64,000 nt of DNA from Mycobacterium scrofulaceum (GTDB lineage: Bacteria > Actinomycetota > Actinomycetes > Mycobacteriales > Mycobacteriaceae). The position numbers and the translations under genes were made by a program. Positions 51,701-63,957 of the stretch are shown piece after piece (position 1 is the first letter of the stretch; the number at the start of each line of letters is the position of its first letter). The stretch covers positions 1-64,000 of the forward strand of contig NZ_MVIJ01000018.1 in the NCBI RefSeq assembly GCF_002086735.1, read 5' to 3'. The notes under the pieces are model-generated. The model was not told where the DNA came from. It was given only the letters and a program-made list of their open reading frames with translations, and did no database searches.

Positions 51701-54700
51701 GGCGCCCCTGATGCTGCCCGCATCGAGTTCGGTTGCCGTGCAAGTGGTCGTCGGTCCCGCCGAAGAATCGGGGCGGCGCGCGGTGTCGGTGTTTTCCCGC
51801 GTTGAGGCCGGTTCGGGGTGGGTCTGCCACGCGGAGGGCGTCCTGAGCTCGCGGTCGCTCGAGCCCGGCGCCGACCTGTCGGCGTGGCCGCCCGCGGGTG
51901 CGGTCGCCGTGGAAATGGCCGACGGCTACGACCGGCTGGCGGCGCAGGGGTACGGCTACGGCCCGGCGTTCAGGGGATTGACCGCGGCATGGGTCCGCGA
52001 CGACGAGGTTTTCGCCGAGGTGCGGCTGCCGGACGCGGCGGGCGGCGCCGGCGGGTTCGGGGTGCACCCGGCGCTGCTCGACGCGGCGATGCACGCCGTC
52101 ATCATTGCCCGCCAGGCGGCGGGACAGCCCGTCGACGTGATGCTGCCATTCTCGTGGCAGGACGTGTCGTTGCACGCCGCGGGGGCAACCGCCGTGCGGG
52201 CACGGATCGCGCCGAACCATCGCGGCGCACATGCCGACGGGGGGGCCGCAGCGATCTCGATCGAGCTCGCCGATGGGCTGGGCCTGCCGGTGTTGTCGGT
52301 GGGCGCGATGGTGGCCCGCCCGGTCAGCGAGCGGCAGCTGCGCGCCGCGGTGTCGAGCGCCGGCCCCGAGCGACTGTTCGAGCTGACCTGGTCGCCGGTC
52401 ACTCCGTCGGCCGCCCCCGGTCCCGTCCCGTCGTACGAAATCTTGGAATCCGTTGCAAGCGAGCAGGATCCCGTCACCGCGACTTACCAGCGCACCCACC
52501 AGGCGCTGACCGCCGTGCAATCGTGGTTGACCGACCACGACTCCGGTGTGCTGATCGTGGCGACCCGCGGGGCCGTCGGATTGGCGGGGGAGGACGTCCG
52601 CGACCTGCCCGGCGCGGCGGTATGGGGTCTGGTGCGCTCGGCGCAGACGGAGCATCCCGGCCGCATCGTCCTGGTGGATTCCGATGTGCCCCTGGACGAT
52701 CAGGCGGCCGCATCGGTGCTCGCGGCCGGTGAGCCGCAGGTCTTGCTGCGCAACGGTCAGGTCCACACCGCGCGGGTGCGGCCAAGCCGCGCCGTCGACG
52801 ACCTGTTGACGCCTCCCGGCGACGGCCCCTGGCGATTGGGCATCGGCACCGCCGGTACCTTCGAAAACCTGCGGTTGGAGCCGGTTCCCAACGCCGGTGC
52901 GGCCTTGGAGCCCGGCCAGGTTCGGGTGGCGCTGCGCGCGATAGCCGCCAACTTCCGCGACATCATGATCACGCTCGGCATGTTCACCCACGACGCGTTG
53001 CTCGGCGGTGAAGGCGCCGGCGTGGTGACCGAAATCGGTCCGGGCGTCACCGAATTCGCCGTCGGCGACTCGGTTTACGGGTTCTTCCCCGACGGGAGCG
53101 GCACGCTGGTCGCCGGCGACGTCCGCCTGCTGCAGCCGATGCCGGCGGACTGGTCGTACGCCGAAGCCGCCGCCATCTCCGCCGTATTCACCACCGCGTA
53201 CATGGCCTTCGTGCACCTGGCCGACGTGCAGCCCGGTCAGCGCGTGCTGGTGCACGCGGCCGCCGGCGGTGTCGGCATGGCCGCGGTCCAGTTGGGTCGG
53301 CACCTGGGGCTCGAGATCTTCGGGACGGCCAGCCGCGGCAAGTGGGACACGTTGCGCGCCATGGGCTTCGACGACGACCACATCTCGGACTCCCGCAGCC
53401 TCGAGTTCGAGGACAAGTTCCGCGCCGTCACCGGCGGGGCTGGGATGGATGTGGTGCTGGACTCGCTGGCCGGCGACTTCGTGGACGCCTCGCTGCGGCT
53501 GGTGACGCCCGGCGGCGTGTTCCTGGAGATGGGCAAGACCGACATCCGCGACCCGGGTGTGATCGCCGAGGAATACCCGGGCGTGCGCTACCGCGCCTTC
53601 GACCTCTTCGAACCCGGCCGCCCCCGGATGCACCAGTGGATGATCGAGCTGGCCGGGCTGTTCGACGCCGGCGTGCTGCGACCATTGCCGGTGACCACCT
53701 TCGACATCCGCCGCGCCCGCGCTGCGCTGCGCTACCTGAGCCAGGCCCGCCACGTCGGCAAGGTCGTCATGACCATGCCCGACGCCTGGGCGGCCGGCAC
53801 CGTGTTGATCACCGGTGGCACCGGAATGGCGGGTGCGACGCTGGCGCGCCACCTGGTCACCGAACACGGTGCGCAGAACTTGGTGTTGCTGAGCCGCAGC
53901 GGGCCCGATGCGCCCGGATCAGCCGAGCTGATCGCCGAATTGGAGGAAGGCGGGGCACGGGTTCGCGCGGTCGCGTGCGACGCGGCCGACCCGGACGCGC
54001 TGGCCTCGGTGATAGCCGGCATTCCGGCCGGGCACCCGCTGACCGGGGTGATCCACGCCGCCGGTGTGCTCGACGACGCGGTAATCACGTCGTTGACCCC
54101 GGAGCGGGTGGATGCGGTGTTGCGCGCCAAGGTCGATGCGGCCTGGAACCTGCACGAGCTCACCCGCGGCCTCGACCTGTCGGTCTTCGTGATGTTCTCG
54201 TCGATGGCCGGGCTGGTGGGGTCGTCGGGCCAGGCCAATTACGCGGCGGCCAACAGCTTCCTGGACGGGCTGGCCGCGCATCGGCGGGCCCACGGGCTGC
54301 CGGCCGTCTCGCTGGCCTGGGGTTTGTGGGATCAGGCCAGCGCCATGACCGGCGGCCTGGACGCCGCCGACCTGGCCCGGCTCGGCCGCGACGGCATCTT
54401 GGCCCTGTCGTCGGGCGAGGCGATGGAATTGTTCGACACCGCACTGGTTGTCGACGAGCCGTTCATGGCGCCCGCTCGCATCGACCTGAACGCGCTGCGC
54501 GCCCACGCCGCCGCGGTGCCACCCATGTTCGCCGACCTGGTCAACGCCCCCGCGCGACGCCGGGTCGACGACTCGCTCGCGGCCGCAAAGTCGAAATCGG
54601 CTCTGGCGCACCGGTTGCACGGGCTGCCCGAAGCCGAACAGCACGCCGTGCTGCTGGACCTGGTGCGCTCGCACATCGCCACCGTTCTGGGTAACACCAC

Positions 54701-57700
54701 GCCGGAGGCGGTCGACCCGGACAAGGCGTTCCAGGACCTGGGCTTCGATTCGCTGACCGCCGTGGAGATGCGTAACCGGCTGAAAACCGCGACCGGGCTG
54801 CCGCTTTCGCCCACCCTGATCTTCGATTACCCGACGCCCAACGGCCTGGCGGGCTACATCCGCAGCGAACTCGCCGGGGTGCCGCGGGAAGTCGGGCCCG
54901 CCCCGGTCGTCCGCGCCGCCGGCGACGACCCGATTGTGATCGTCGGCATGTCGTGCCGCTATCCGGGCGGGGTGAATTCCCCCGAGGACCTGTGGCAGAT
55001 GCTCGTCGAGCGCCGAGACGTGCTCTCGGAGTTCCCCACCGACCGCGGCTGGGATCTGGCCGGCATCTACAACCCGGATCCCGACGTCCCGGGCACCTGC
55101 TACACCCGCATCGGTGGCTTCGTGGACGGTGTCGCGGACTTCGACCCCGCCTTCTTCGGCATCGCGCCGAGCGAGGCGCTGTCCATGGACCCGCAGCAGC
55201 GGATGTTCCTCGAGCTGTCATGGGAAGCCTTGGAACGGGCCGGGATCGAGCCCGGCGCCCTGCGCGGCAGCGCGACCGGGGTCTTCGCCGGTGTGTACAC
55301 CCAGGGCTACGGGATGGGCGCTGCCCCGGCCGCGGAGGGCTTCCGCCTGACCGGCCAGTCGTCCAGCGTGGCGTCGGGGCGGGTGTCCTACGCGCTCGGC
55401 CTGGAGGGCCCGGCGGTGTCGGTGGACACGGCCTGCTCGTCGTCGCTGGTGGCCCTGCACATGGCCGCGCAGTCGCTGCGCTCGGGCGAGTGCGACCTGG
55501 CGCTGGCCGGCGGTGTCACCGTCAACGCCACGCCCGACATCTTCGTCGAGTTCAGCCGCATGCGCGGGCTTTCCGCGGACGGCCGGTGCAAGGCCTACGC
55601 GGGCGGCGCCGACGGCACCGGGTTCTCCGAAGGTGGCGGCATGCTCGTGGTGGAACGCCTCTCGGATGCGCAACGGCTGGGCCACCCCGTCCTGGCGGTG
55701 GTGCGGGGTTCGGCGATCAACCAGGACGGCGCCTCCAACGGGCTGACCGCGCCCAACGGTCCGTCGCAGCAGCGGGTGGTGCGCGCGGCGCTGGCGAACG
55801 CCGGATTGTCGGCGGCCGACGTTGACGCGGTCGAAGGCCACGGCACGGGAACGACATTGGGCGATCCCATCGAGGCCCAGGCGTTGTTGGCCACCTACGG
55901 GCAGGACCGCGCCGAGCCGCTGTTGCTCGGATCGATCAAGTCGAACATGGGGCACACGCAGGCCGCCGCCGGTGTGGCCGGCGTGATCAAGATGGTTTTG
56001 GCGATGCGGCATGCGATGTTGCCGGCGACCCTGCACGTCGACGAGCCCAGCCCGCACGTCGACTGGTCGATGGGTTCGGTCGCGCTGCTGACCGAGCCGC
56101 GGCCCTGGCAGCCCAACGGTCCGCGCCGCGCCGGCGTGTCGTCGTTCGGCATCAGCGGCACCAACGCGCACGTGATCATCGAGGCCGCGCCCGCCGAGCC
56201 CGCGCCGGTGCCGGAACGCAGGAACTTACCGATCATGCCGTGGGTGGTGTCGGCAAAGTCGTTGTCGGCGTTGGGCTCCCAAGCCGAGCGCCTCGCCGGG
56301 CATCTGCGCCGGCATGACGAGCTCGATGACACCGACGTGGCATGGTCGCTGGCGGGCCGATCCAACTTCGAGCACCGGGCCGTCGTGGTCGGTGGGGATC
56401 GCGAGCGGTTGCTCGCCGGCCTCGACGAGTTGGCTTCCGGCCAGGTCGGATCGGTCGTCCAGGGCACTGCCGCGTCCGGCGGCAAGACCGCCTTCGTCTT
56501 TCCCGGCCAGGGCGCTCAGGTCCTCGGCATGGGGATGGGCCTGCACGCCGCCTACCCGGTGTTCGCCGAGGCGTTCAACACCGTGGTCGCCGAGTTGGAC
56601 CGGCACCTGCTGCGGCCCTTGCGGGAAGTCGTGTGGGGGCACGACGAAAACCTCCTGAACACCACCGAATTCGCCCAGCCGGCGTTGTTCGCGGTGGAAG
56701 TCGCCTTGTTCCGGTTGCTCGAGTCCTGGGGCATTCACCCCGACTTCGTGCTCGGTCACTCGATCGGTGAGCTGTCGGCCGCGCACGTCGCCGGGGTGTT
56801 GTCGCTGGAAAACGCGGCGGTGCTGGTGGCCGCCCGGGGCCGGTTCATGCAGGGCCTGCCCGAGGGCGGGGCAATGTTCGCGGTGCAGGCCACCGAAGAG
56901 GAGGTGCGGCCGCTGCTGGCGCGCTCCGAAGAGGCCAGCGTCGGCATCGCCGCCGTCAACGGACCTGCGTCGGTGGTCATCTCGGGCGCCGAGGACCAGG
57001 TGTCCGCGATCGCGGCCCAGCTGCGCGACGACGGCCGCCGCGTTCACCGGTTGGCGGTGTCGCACGCCTTCCACTCGCCGCTGATGGATCCGATGATCGA
57101 CGAATTCGGCACGGTGGCAGCCGGACTCGCCCTCGGCAAACCGGCGATTCCGATCGTGTCGAACCTGACCGGGCAGCCGGCGGGCGACGACTTCGCGTCG
57201 CCGGGCTACTGGAAGCGGCACATCCGCGAAGCCGTGCGGTTCGCCGACAGCGTGCGCTTCGCGCACTCGGCCGGCGCGACCCGCTTCCTCGAGGTCGGCC
57301 CCGGCGGCGGGCTGACGGCATCGATCGAAGAGTCGCTCGCCGACGCCCCGATCGTCACCATGTCGGCGCTGCGCAAGGACCGCCCGGAACCGGTGACCCT
57401 GGTCAACGCGGTCGCGCAGGGATTCGTCGCCGGAATGGACGTCGACTGGCGCCGCGCCATCGGGCAAGCCAATTTCGTGGAGCTGCCCACCTACGCGTTC
57501 GAGCGGCGGAGGTTCTGGCTCGCCGGCGACGGCGCCACGGTCGACGCCGCGGGCCTGGGTTTGGTGCCCGGCGAGCACGCGCTGCTCGGTGCCGTGGTGG
57601 AACTGCCGTCGTCCGGCGGGGTGGTGCTGACCGGCCGGTTGTCACCCGGCACCCAGGGCTGGTTGGCCGACCATGCCGTCGGCGGCGTCGTGCTGTTCCC

Positions 57701-60700
57701 CGGCGCGGGATTCGTCGAACTGGCGATCCGCGCGGGCGACGAAGTGGGCTGCGGCGTGGTCGAGGAACTGAATCTGGCGGCGCCGCTGGTGCTGCCGGCC
57801 TCCGGGTCGGTCGCCGTGCAGGTCGTCGTGGGCGGCGCGGACGACGCCGGGACCCGCGCCGTGTCCGTCTTTTCGCGTGCCGACGCCGGTTCGGGTTGGT
57901 CGTTGCATGCCGAGGGGGTGCTGCGCGCGGGCTCGGTGCAGCCGAGCGCGGACCTGTCGGCGTGGCCGCCGATCGGTGCCGTCCCGGTCGACGTCGGCGA
58001 CGGCTACGACCGCCTGGCCGACCGCGGCTACGGTTACGGGCCGGCGTTCCGCGGCCTGACCTCGATGTGGCGGCGCGGAGACGAGGTGTTCGCGGAAGTC
58101 GCCCTGCCCGCGGACAGCGGCGTCTCGGCGGCGGGGTTCGGTGTCCACCCGGTGATGCTCGACGCGGCACTGCACGCGGTGATCCTGACGTCCGACGGGG
58201 ACGAGCTCCCCGAAGGTTCCATGCTGGTGCCGTTCTCCTGGCAGCAGATCTCGCTGCACGCGGCCGGCGCGACGGCGGTGCGCGCCCGGATCGTGCCGGT
58301 GAGCGATTCGGCGGTGTCGATCGAACTGGCGGACGGATTGGGCCTGCCGGTGCTGTCGGTGGGGTCGATGGTGGCCCGCCCCGTGACCGACCAGCAGCTG
58401 CTGGCGGCTGTGTCGAATTCCGGGCCGGACCGGCTCTTCGAAGTCATCTGGTCGGCCCAGCGATCGACGTCGGTGCCGCCGGTCACCGTTTCACGCTGGG
58501 GTGCAACGGCATTCGACGACACCGAGGCGCACCCCGCGGCGGTGGTGTTCGAGTCCGCGCCGGTGACCGAGGACGTCGTGGCCGAGGTGTATGCGGCGAC
58601 GCGCGCGGTGCTACCGGTGCTGCAGTCCTGGCTCGCCCGTGACTCCGGCACGCTGGTCGTGGCCACCCGCGGCGCGATGGCGTTGCCGGGGGAGGACGTC
58701 ACCGACCTTGCGGGTGCGGCGGTGTGGGGCCTGGTGCGTTCGGCGCAGACCGAGCACCCCGGGCGCATCGTGCTCGTCGACACCGACGGCCGGCTGGACG
58801 ACGAGTCCGTGGCCGCCGCCTTGGCCGTCGGCGAGCCGCAGGTCGTGGTGCGCGGTTCGACGGTGTACACCGCGCGCGTGCATGGCAGTCGCGCCGTCGC
58901 CGGCCTGCTGGTGCCGCCGAGCGACGGGCCGTGGCGACTGGGCATGAGCAGTTCCGGCACGTTCGAGAACCTGCGAATGGAGCGCATCCCGGACGCCGAC
59001 GCCCCGTTGGGGCCCGGGCAGGTGCGGGTGGCGGTGTCGGCGCTGGCCGCCAACTTCCGCGACGTGATGATCGCGCTCGGGCTGTACCCGGACCCCGACG
59101 CCGTCATGGGTATCGAGGCCTCCGGTGTGGTCGTGGAAACTGGCCCCAAAACCAGTACGGGCAGTGGGCGTTTCGCGGTCGGCGACCGCGTCATGGGCCT
59201 GTTCCCCGACGGCACCGGCACGATAGCCAGGACCGATGAGCGCCTGCTCGTCAAGATGCCCGCCGGCTGGTCGCCCACCGCGGCGGCCACCACCACGGTG
59301 GTCTTCGCCACGGCTTTCTACGCGCTGGTGGACCTGGCCGCCGCCAAGCGGGGCCAGCGGGTGCTGGTGCACGCCGCCGCGGGCGGCGTCGGAATGGCCG
59401 CGGTGCAGCTGGCCCGGCACCTCGGTCTGGAGGTGTTCGCCACCGCCAGCCGCGGCAAGTGGGACACGTTGCGGGCCATGGGCTTTGACGAGGACCACAT
59501 CTCGGACTCGCGCAGCCTGGACTTCGAGGACAAGTTCCGGGCGGTGACCGGTGGGCGCGGCATGGACCTGGTGCTGGACTCGCTGTCCGGCGACTTCGTG
59601 GACGCCTCCCTGCGACTCGTCGCACCCGGCGGCGCGTTCCTGGAGATGGGCAAGACCGACATGCGTGAGCCCGACGCCGTGGCCAGGGAGCACCCCGGTG
59701 TGCGCTACCGCGCCTTCGACCTGTTCGAGGCCGGGCCGGACCGCATTGCACAGATACTCGACGAGCTGGCAGCCATGTTCGCCGACGACGTGCTACGGCC
59801 CCTGCCGGTGACCAGGTTTGACGTACGTCGCGCGCCCGCGGCGTTGCGGTATCTGAGCCAGGCCCGCCACGTCGGCAAGGTCGTCATGACCATGCCCGAC
59901 GCCTGGGCGGCGGGCACCGTGTTGATCACCGGAGCCACCGGCATGGCCGGTTCGGCGTTGGCCCGCCACGTGGTGACCCGCCACGACGCGCGGAACCTGG
60001 TGTTGGTGAGCCGGCGCGGCCTGGACGCGCCGGGGGCCGCCGAGTTGGTGACGGAGCTCAACGCCGCGGGCGCCCAGGTGCAGGTGGTGGCCTGCGACGC
60101 CGCCGACCGCGAGGCGCTGGCCAAGGTGATCGCCGACATCCCGGTGCACCGGCCGCTGTCGGGGGTGATCCATGCGGCCGGCGTGCTCGACGACGCGGTG
60201 ATCTCGTCGCTGACTCCGGAGCGGGTGGCGTCGGTGTTGCGGGCCAAGGTCGATGCGGCGTGGAACCTGCACGAGCTGACCCGCGACCTGGATGTGTCCG
60301 CGTTCGTGATGTTTTCGTCGATGGCGGGGTTGGCGGGAGCATCCGGCCAGGCCAACTACGCGGCCGCCAACTCCTTCCTGGACGGTCTGGCCGTGCACCG
60401 GCGTATGCATGGCCTGCCGGCGATGTCGCTGGCCTGGGGTCTGTGGGATCAGGCCAGCGCGATGACCGGTGCGCTCGGCTCCGCCGACCGCGCCCGGTTC
60501 GGCCGCGACGGAATCGTCGCGATGTCCTCCGACGAGGCGCTGGAACTGATGGACACCGCGCTCGTCGTCGACGAGCCGTTCCTGTTGCCCGCCCACATCG
60601 ACCTTGCCGCCCTGCGGGTCAAGTTCGACGGCGGGACGTTGCCGCCGATGTTCGTCGACCTGATCAACGCGCCCACCCGGCGTCAGGTAGACGATTCGCT

Positions 60701-61250
60701 GGCCGCGGCGAAGTCGAAGTCGGCTCTGCTGCAGCGCCTCGAGGGGCTGCCGGAGGACGAGCAACAGGCCGTCCTGCTGGACCTGGTGCGCGCCAACATC
60801 GCCACCGTGCTCGGCAACTCCAGCCCCGAGTCCATCGATCCCGACCGGGCGTTCCAGGAATTGGGCTTCGACTCGCTGACCGCGGTCGAGATGCGCAACC
60901 GGCTGAAATCCGCCACCGGGCTGGCGCTGTCGCCCACGCTGATCTTCGACTACCCGAACTCCGCGGCGCTGGCCGGTTACATGCACCGCGAGCTCGTCGG
61001 GGCGGCCGAGCAACAGAGCCCGGCCGCCGCGCCCGGGGAAGCGGAGATCCAGCGCGCCGTGGGCTCGATTCCGGTCAAACGGCTGCGGCAGGCCGGGGTG
61101 CTGGAACTGTTGCTGGCGTTGGCGAACGAGGCCGACGGCAGTCGCACGGACGGACCATCGCCGGCCGCCGCGTTGACCGCGGAAAAGGACATCGCGGACA
61201 TGGACCTCGAGGACCTGGTCAACGCGGCGCTGATGGACGACGACGAATAG
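48711..61250 (+). CDS. pks12: Mycoketide polyketide synthase Pks12
   Basis: Pks12 makes the methyl-branched chain of mannosyl-phosphomycoketides, CD1c-presented lipid antigens. The 4179-residue protein has two full modules, each KS-AT-DH-ER-KR-ACP. Module 1: KS Cys204 (DTACSSS), AT Ser651 (GHSQGE) with YASH (methylmalonyl type), DH His962, ER NADPH site near 1517, KR near 1700, ACP Ser2014. Module 2: KS Cys2242, AT Ser2684 (GHSIGE) with HAFH (malonyl type), DH His2988, ER near 3558, KR near 3739, ACP Ser4055. There is no thioesterase. The N-terminal coiled coil ([20 protein letters not shown]) and the C-terminal tail ([20 protein letters not shown]) are docking elements that let molecules chain up. 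Start is one of three consecutive GTG codons; I use the first. Confidence 0.97.
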   Translation: MVVDQLQHATEALRKALVQVERLKRTNRALLERSSEPIAIVGMSCRFPGGVETPEDLWQMVADGRDVITDFPTDRGWDLASLYDPDPDARHKTYAKSGGFVDGVADFDPAFFGIAPSEALAMDPQHRMLLELSWEALERGGIDPSGLRGSATGVFAGLIVQGYGMLAEEIEGYRLTGMTSSVASGRVSYVLGLEGPAVSVDTACSSSLVALHMAVQSLRSGECDLALAGGATVNATPTVFVEFSRHRGLAPDGRSKAYAGAADGVGWSEGGAMLVVERLSDARRLGHPVLALVRGSAVNQDGASNGLTAPNGPSQQRVVRAALANAGLSAADVDVVEGHGTGTTLGDPIEAQALLATYGQERAEPGKQPLWLGSIKSNMGHTQAAAGVAGVIKMVQAMRHEMLPATLHVDVPSPHVDWSAGSVSLLTESQPWPASRVQRAGISSFGISGTNAHVIVEAAPAPEPSEGGSKPATVPWVVSAKSLPALRSQAARLAGHVRGHAELDVADVAWTLAGRATFEHRAVVVGGDRDRLLAGLDELAADDPAGTVLQGSAAPAGKNVFVFPGQGSQWLGMGIELLDTAPVFAQQIDACAEAFAEFVDWSLIDVLRGAPGAPGLDRVDVVQPVLFAVMVSLAELWKSVGVGPDAVIGHSQGEIAAAYVAGALSLRDAVRVVTLRSKLLRALAHSGGMLSIACSTERARELLAPYGNRVSIAAVNGRSAVVVSGEVAALEELVGFCADLELRTRRIDVDYASHSVEVEAIRDELAGALAGIEPRSSRVAFFSTVTGSRLDTVGLDAAYWYRNIRQTVQFDQAVRAACEHGYRTFIESSPHPALIAGIEDTCSDCLGSSAGDPAPIVVPTLGRNDGGLERFLTSAAAAYVAGVNVNWRGALAGAGFVELPTYAFDRRRFWLSGEGVGADATGLGLGTSEHALLSAVVELPASDGVLLTGRLSPSLQGWLADHAVAGAAVFPGAGFVELAIRAGDQVGCPVVDELTLQAPLMLPASSSVAVQVVVGPAEESGRRAVSVFSRVEAGSGWVCHAEGVLSSRSLEPGADLSAWPPAGAVAVEMADGYDRLAAQGYGYGPAFRGLTAAWVRDDEVFAEVRLPDAAGGAGGFGVHPALLDAAMHAVIIARQAAGQPVDVMLPFSWQDVSLHAAGATAVRARIAPNHRGAHADGGAAAISIELADGLGLPVLSVGAMVARPVSERQLRAAVSSAGPERLFELTWSPVTPSAAPGPVPSYEILESVASEQDPVTATYQRTHQALTAVQSWLTDHDSGVLIVATRGAVGLAGEDVRDLPGAAVWGLVRSAQTEHPGRIVLVDSDVPLDDQAAASVLAAGEPQVLLRNGQVHTARVRPSRAVDDLLTPPGDGPWRLGIGTAGTFENLRLEPVPNAGAALEPGQVRVALRAIAANFRDIMITLGMFTHDALLGGEGAGVVTEIGPGVTEFAVGDSVYGFFPDGSGTLVAGDVRLLQPMPADWSYAEAAAISAVFTTAYMAFVHLADVQPGQRVLVHAAAGGVGMAAVQLGRHLGLEIFGTASRGKWDTLRAMGFDDDHISDSRSLEFEDKFRAVTGGAGMDVVLDSLAGDFVDASLRLVTPGGVFLEMGKTDIRDPGVIAEEYPGVRYRAFDLFEPGRPRMHQWMIELAGLFDAGVLRPLPVTTFDIRRARAALRYLSQARHVGKVVMTMPDAWAAGTVLITGGTGMAGATLARHLVTEHGAQNLVLLSRSGPDAPGSAELIAELEEGGARVRAVACDAADPDALASVIAGIPAGHPLTGVIHAAGVLDDAVITSLTPERVDAVLRAKVDAAWNLHELTRGLDLSVFVMFSSMAGLVGSSGQANYAAANSFLDGLAAHRRAHGLPAVSLAWGLWDQASAMTGGLDAADLARLGRDGILALSSGEAMELFDTALVVDEPFMAPARIDLNALRAHAAAVPPMFADLVNAPARRRVDDSLAAAKSKSALAHRLHGLPEAEQHAVLLDLVRSHIATVLGNTTPEAVDPDKAFQDLGFDSLTAVEMRNRLKTATGLPLSPTLIFDYPTPNGLAGYIRSELAGVPREVGPAPVVRAAGDDPIVIVGMSCRYPGGVNSPEDLWQMLVERRDVLSEFPTDRGWDLAGIYNPDPDVPGTCYTRIGGFVDGVADFDPAFFGIAPSEALSMDPQQRMFLELSWEALERAGIEPGALRGSATGVFAGVYTQGYGMGAAPAAEGFRLTGQSSSVASGRVSYALGLEGPAVSVDTACSSSLVALHMAAQSLRSGECDLALAGGVTVNATPDIFVEFSRMRGLSADGRCKAYAGGADGTGFSEGGGMLVVERLSDAQRLGHPVLAVVRGSAINQDGASNGLTAPNGPSQQRVVRAALANAGLSAADVDAVEGHGTGTTLGDPIEAQALLATYGQDRAEPLLLGSIKSNMGHTQAAAGVAGVIKMVLAMRHAMLPATLHVDEPSPHVDWSMGSVALLTEPRPWQPNGPRRAGVSSFGISGTNAHVIIEAAPAEPAPVPERRNLPIMPWVVSAKSLSALGSQAERLAGHLRRHDELDDTDVAWSLAGRSNFEHRAVVVGGDRERLLAGLDELASGQVGSVVQGTAASGGKTAFVFPGQGAQVLGMGMGLHAAYPVFAEAFNTVVAELDRHLLRPLREVVWGHDENLLNTTEFAQPALFAVEVALFRLLESWGIHPDFVLGHSIGELSAAHVAGVLSLENAAVLVAARGRFMQGLPEGGAMFAVQATEEEVRPLLARSEEASVGIAAVNGPASVVISGAEDQVSAIAAQLRDDGRRVHRLAVSHAFHSPLMDPMIDEFGTVAAGLALGKPAIPIVSNLTGQPAGDDFASPGYWKRHIREAVRFADSVRFAHSAGATRFLEVGPGGGLTASIEESLADAPIVTMSALRKDRPEPVTLVNAVAQGFVAGMDVDWRRAIGQANFVELPTYAFERRRFWLAGDGATVDAAGLGLVPGEHALLGAVVELPSSGGVVLTGRLSPGTQGWLADHAVGGVVLFPGAGFVELAIRAGDEVGCGVVEELNLAAPLVLPASGSVAVQVVVGGADDAGTRAVSVFSRADAGSGWSLHAEGVLRAGSVQPSADLSAWPPIGAVPVDVGDGYDRLADRGYGYGPAFRGLTSMWRRGDEVFAEVALPADSGVSAAGFGVHPVMLDAALHAVILTSDGDELPEGSMLVPFSWQQISLHAAGATAVRARIVPVSDSAVSIELADGLGLPVLSVGSMVARPVTDQQLLAAVSNSGPDRLFEVIWSAQRSTSVPPVTVSRWGATAFDDTEAHPAAVVFESAPVTEDVVAEVYAATRAVLPVLQSWLARDSGTLVVATRGAMALPGEDVTDLAGAAVWGLVRSAQTEHPGRIVLVDTDGRLDDESVAAALAVGEPQVVVRGSTVYTARVHGSRAVAGLLVPPSDGPWRLGMSSSGTFENLRMERIPDADAPLGPGQVRVAVSALAANFRDVMIALGLYPDPDAVMGIEASGVVVETGPKTSTGSGRFAVGDRVMGLFPDGTGTIARTDERLLVKMPAGWSPTAAATTTVVFATAFYALVDLAAAKRGQRVLVHAAAGGVGMAAVQLARHLGLEVFATASRGKWDTLRAMGFDEDHISDSRSLDFEDKFRAVTGGRGMDLVLDSLSGDFVDASLRLVAPGGAFLEMGKTDMREPDAVAREHPGVRYRAFDLFEAGPDRIAQILDELAAMFADDVLRPLPVTRFDVRRAPAALRYLSQARHVGKVVMTMPDAWAAGTVLITGATGMAGSALARHVVTRHDARNLVLVSRRGLDAPGAAELVTELNAAGAQVQVVACDAADREALAKVIADIPVHRPLSGVIHAAGVLDDAVISSLTPERVASVLRAKVDAAWNLHELTRDLDVSAFVMFSSMAGLAGASGQANYAAANSFLDGLAVHRRMHGLPAMSLAWGLWDQASAMTGALGSADRARFGRDGIVAMSSDEALELMDTALVVDEPFLLPAHIDLAALRVKFDGGTLPPMFVDLINAPTRRQVDDSLAAAKSKSALLQRLEGLPEDEQQAVLLDLVRANIATVLGNSSPESIDPDRAFQELGFDSLTAVEMRNRLKSATGLALSPTLIFDYPNSAALAGYMHRELVGAAEQQSPAAAPGEAEIQRAVGSIPVKRLRQAGVLELLLALANEADGSRTDGPSPAAALTAEKDIADMDLEDLVNAALMDDDE
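53736..53815 (+). repeat. Near-identical ER/KR junction tract, copy 1
   Basis: These 80 nt recur at 59853-59932 with a single mismatch, including synonymous positions. They code for [20 protein letters not shown] and the start of the KR domain in module 1. Such identity beyond protein constraint points to recent gene conversion between modules. Confidence 0.85.
59853..59932 (+). repeat. Near-identical ER/KR junction tract, copy 2
   Basis: Module 2 counterpart of 53736-53815, 6117 nt downstream, differing at one base. Further long blocks of high identity between modules (for example around the KS and KR domains) are present. Confidence 0.85.
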
Positions 61251-61275
61251 CCATGACCTTGCGCGAGGGCACTCA

Positions 61276-63906
61276 GTGAGAATCGCCGTCACCGGGGCCG
61301 GTGGTGTGCTCGGCCGCGGGCTCACCGCCCGCCTGCTCAGCCAGGGCCACGACGTCATCGGGATCTCCCGTCACCGTCCCGAAAGCTGGCCGAGCGCGGC
61401 CGAATTCGTCGCAGCCGACATCCGCGACACCGACGTCGTCACCCGCGCCCTCGGTGGCGCGGACGTCGTCGCGCACCTGGCGTGGGCGAACAGCCCCGGA
61501 CCCGGTGCCCGGGCCAGCGGGCAGGTGAACATCGACGGCACCCGCAACGTGCTGGCGGCGATGGCCGAGACTGGAGCCAGCAGGATCGTCTTCGCGTCGT
61601 CGGCGCAGGTGTACGGGGGCACAGAAGCGCCGAGAACCGAGCACGACGCGAGAATGCCGGTCAACGCCGAGGGCCGATACAAGGACCGGGTCGAGCAGAT
61701 GCTGGAGGAATCGGACCTGGAATGGGTCGCGATCCGCTCCGCGCTGATCATCGGCCGAAGCGTCGACAACTGGGTGCGGCGGCTACTGGCGCTGCCGGTC
61801 TTTCCCGACGGGTCGGCCGACCGCCTCATGCAGGTCGTCCACCTCGACGACGCGCTTCGGCTCTTCAACCGGGCGATCGTGGACACCGAAATCGGCAGCG
61901 GCCCCGTCAATCTCGCCGCCCCGGGCGAGCTGACCTTCCGTCGGATCGCCGCGACGCTGGGACGCCCCGTCGTGCCGTTGGGCTTCGAGCTGCCCGAGCT
62001 GCAACTGGTGCACGGCGGCGCGTTCATGGATACCGCGCGGTTGCGGGAGCAGTGGGGATTCCGCCCGGCGTGGAACTCCAGCGAATGTGTCGAAGATTTC
62101 GCGCTCGCGGTGCGCGGCCGGGTCACCGTGGGCAAGCGGGTGGTGTCGCTGCCGTGGCGGATGGCCACCATCGGTGACCTTCCGACCGTCGATGCGCCGA
62201 CCGAGGACGGGGTGAAGCCCGATTGGGCCGGCCCTCCCGGCGACAACGGGGAATTCGATACCCCGATCGATCCGCGCTTTCCGACGTTCCTGGCCACCAA
62301 TCTGTCGGAGGCGCTGCCCGGCCCGTTCTCGCCGGCGTCGGCCTCGGCGACCGTGCGCGGGTTGCGCGCCGGTGGCGTGGCCATCGCCGAGCGGCTCCGC
62401 CCCGGGGGCATCGTTCAGCGCGAAATCGCCACCCGGACCGTCGCCGTCTTCGCCCACCGCCTCTACGGGGCCATCACGTCGGCGCATTACATGGCCGAAA
62501 CCGTACCGTTTGCCAAACCGGCGACGATCGTCAGCAACAGCGGATTTTTCGGCCCCAGTATGGCGTCGTTGCCGATCTTCGGATCTGAGCGTCCACGCTC
62601 CGAAACCAGCCGGATCCGCAAGCAATTGCGGACAATCCGCAACATCGGGGTCTTCGGTGTCAACCTCGTCGGTCTGTCCGCGGGCTCGTCCAAGGACACC
62701 CACGAGTTCCTCGCCGACGTCGATCGCCTCGAGCGCCTCACCGACGACGTCACCGGGCTGGACGACCGTCGGCTGCTGAGCCTGATCTCGTTGGCGCGCG
62801 ACGAGGTGGTGCACGGCTGGGTGCTGGCGTCGGCGTCGTTCATGCTGTGCGCGGCGTTCAACGTCCTGCTGCGCGGTTTGTGTGGACGTGACACCGCCGC
62901 GCCGGCGGGACCGGAATTGGTCAGTGCGCGATCGGTCGAGGCAATGCAGCGGTTGGTGGTGGCCGCGCAGCGCGATCCGAAAGTGACTGCGCTGCTGGCC
63001 GAACCGGGGGAGCGGCTGGGCAAGCTGGCTGTCGAGGCGCCGGAGTTTCACGCCGCCGTGCTGGCCGAGCTGGCGCTGATCGGGCATCGCGGCCCCGCCG
63101 AACTCGAGATGCGGTCGGTCAGCTACGCCGACGATCCCGAGTTGCTCGTCCGGATGGTGACCAGAGCGATGAGCGCCCCTGCGGCGCCTCAGCCGCAGCG
63201 CCCCCGTATCCCATTGCACGCCAAGCCCGTTGCCCAGTTTGCGGCGCGCCAGCTGCGCGACCGGGAAGCCCGTCGCGACAAGGTGGTGCGGGCCAATTGG
63301 GTGCTGCGCACCCTGATGCGCGAGTACGGGCGGCGGTTGGTGGAGTCCGGAATCGTCGACACCGCCGACGATGTGTTCTACCTGCTCGTCGACGAGCTCG
63401 ATGCGCTGCCCGCCGATGTCGGGGCGCTGGTGGCCCGGCGCCGCGCCGAGCAACGCCGGCTGGCCGCCGTGGTTCCGCCGACGGTGTTCAGCGGGAGCTG
63501 GCAACCGACCACGACGACGCCGGCGGCTCTCACCAGTGGGGAAACCCTGCGCGGTGTCGGCGTCTGCGGGGGGAAGGTGCGTGGCCGGGTGCGCATCGTC
63601 CGGCCCGAGACCATCGACGACCTGCAGCCCGGCGAGATCCTTGTCGCGGAGGTCACCGACGTCGGCTACACCGCCGCGTTCTGCTATGCCGCGGCCGTGG
63701 TGACCGAGTTGGGCGGCCCGATGTCGCACGCCGCGGTGGTGGCCCGGGAATTCGGGTTCCCGTGCGTGGTGGACGTGCAGGGAGCCACCCGAAGTCTGCC
63801 GCCGGGTGCGCTCGTCGAAGTCGACGGCACGACAGGCGAGATTCACGTACTGGAGGTGGCGCCGGCGGACGGCCAACCGCTTCCCGCGGACGGGCATACT
63901 CACTAA
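61276..63906 (+). CDS. NAD-dependent epimerase/PEP-utiliser fusion protein, Rv2047c-like
   Basis: The 876-residue product starts with GTG (MRIAVTGAGGVLGRGLTARL). Residues 1-290 form an extended SDR/epimerase domain with the GxxGxxG nucleotide motif and SSAQVYGG. The middle (about 300-740) is helical and has no motif I recognise. The last 110 residues are the swivelling phosphohistidine domain of PEP synthase/PPDK-type enzymes, with VTELGGPMSHAAVVAREFGF containing the His that carries phosphate. The usual ATP-grasp partner domain is not recognisable. It sits 25 nt after pks12 in the same direction, as in M. tuberculosis, and may act with it. Function is unknown. The start overlaps the stop of an 8-codon frame (61253-61279). 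Confidence 0.92.
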   Translation: MRIAVTGAGGVLGRGLTARLLSQGHDVIGISRHRPESWPSAAEFVAADIRDTDVVTRALGGADVVAHLAWANSPGPGARASGQVNIDGTRNVLAAMAETGASRIVFASSAQVYGGTEAPRTEHDARMPVNAEGRYKDRVEQMLEESDLEWVAIRSALIIGRSVDNWVRRLLALPVFPDGSADRLMQVVHLDDALRLFNRAIVDTEIGSGPVNLAAPGELTFRRIAATLGRPVVPLGFELPELQLVHGGAFMDTARLREQWGFRPAWNSSECVEDFALAVRGRVTVGKRVVSLPWRMATIGDLPTVDAPTEDGVKPDWAGPPGDNGEFDTPIDPRFPTFLATNLSEALPGPFSPASASATVRGLRAGGVAIAERLRPGGIVQREIATRTVAVFAHRLYGAITSAHYMAETVPFAKPATIVSNSGFFGPSMASLPIFGSERPRSETSRIRKQLRTIRNIGVFGVNLVGLSAGSSKDTHEFLADVDRLERLTDDVTGLDDRRLLSLISLARDEVVHGWVLASASFMLCAAFNVLLRGLCGRDTAAPAGPELVSARSVEAMQRLVVAAQRDPKVTALLAEPGERLGKLAVEAPEFHAAVLAELALIGHRGPAELEMRSVSYADDPELLVRMVTRAMSAPAAPQPQRPRIPLHAKPVAQFAARQLRDREARRDKVVRANWVLRTLMREYGRRLVESGIVDTADDVFYLLVDELDALPADVGALVARRRAEQRRLAAVVPPTVFSGSWQPTTTTPAALTSGETLRGVGVCGGKVRGRVRIVRPETIDDLQPGEILVAEVTDVGYTAAFCYAAAVVTELGGPMSHAAVVAREFGFPCVVDVQGATRSLPPGALVEVDGTTGEIHVLEVAPADGQPLPADGHTH

Positions 63907-63940
63907 AAAATGCTGCGCGGCAACACATTCCATGTTAGGG

Positions 63941-63957
63941 GCCGGTCGAACACCGGC
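63941..63957. terminator. Small hairpin after the epimerase/PEP-utiliser gene
   Basis: GCCGGT (63941-63946) and ACCGGC (63952-63957) pair around a 5-nt loop, 35 nt after the stop. There is no T-run, so terminator function is uncertain. Nothing else is visible between 63907 and the window end. Confidence 0.35.

Noticed and set aside
48597..53867. 1756-codon open frame on the minus strand under pks12
   Set aside because: Long antisense frames are common opposite GC-rich coding DNA; the composition is repetitive (Gly/Arg/Gln/His) and no domain is recognisable, while the plus strand is clearly Pks12.
61253..61279. Eight-codon frame (MTLREGTQ) between pks12 and the epimerase gene
   Set aside because: It ends overlapping the GTG start and could couple translation, but there is no independent evidence that it is translated.
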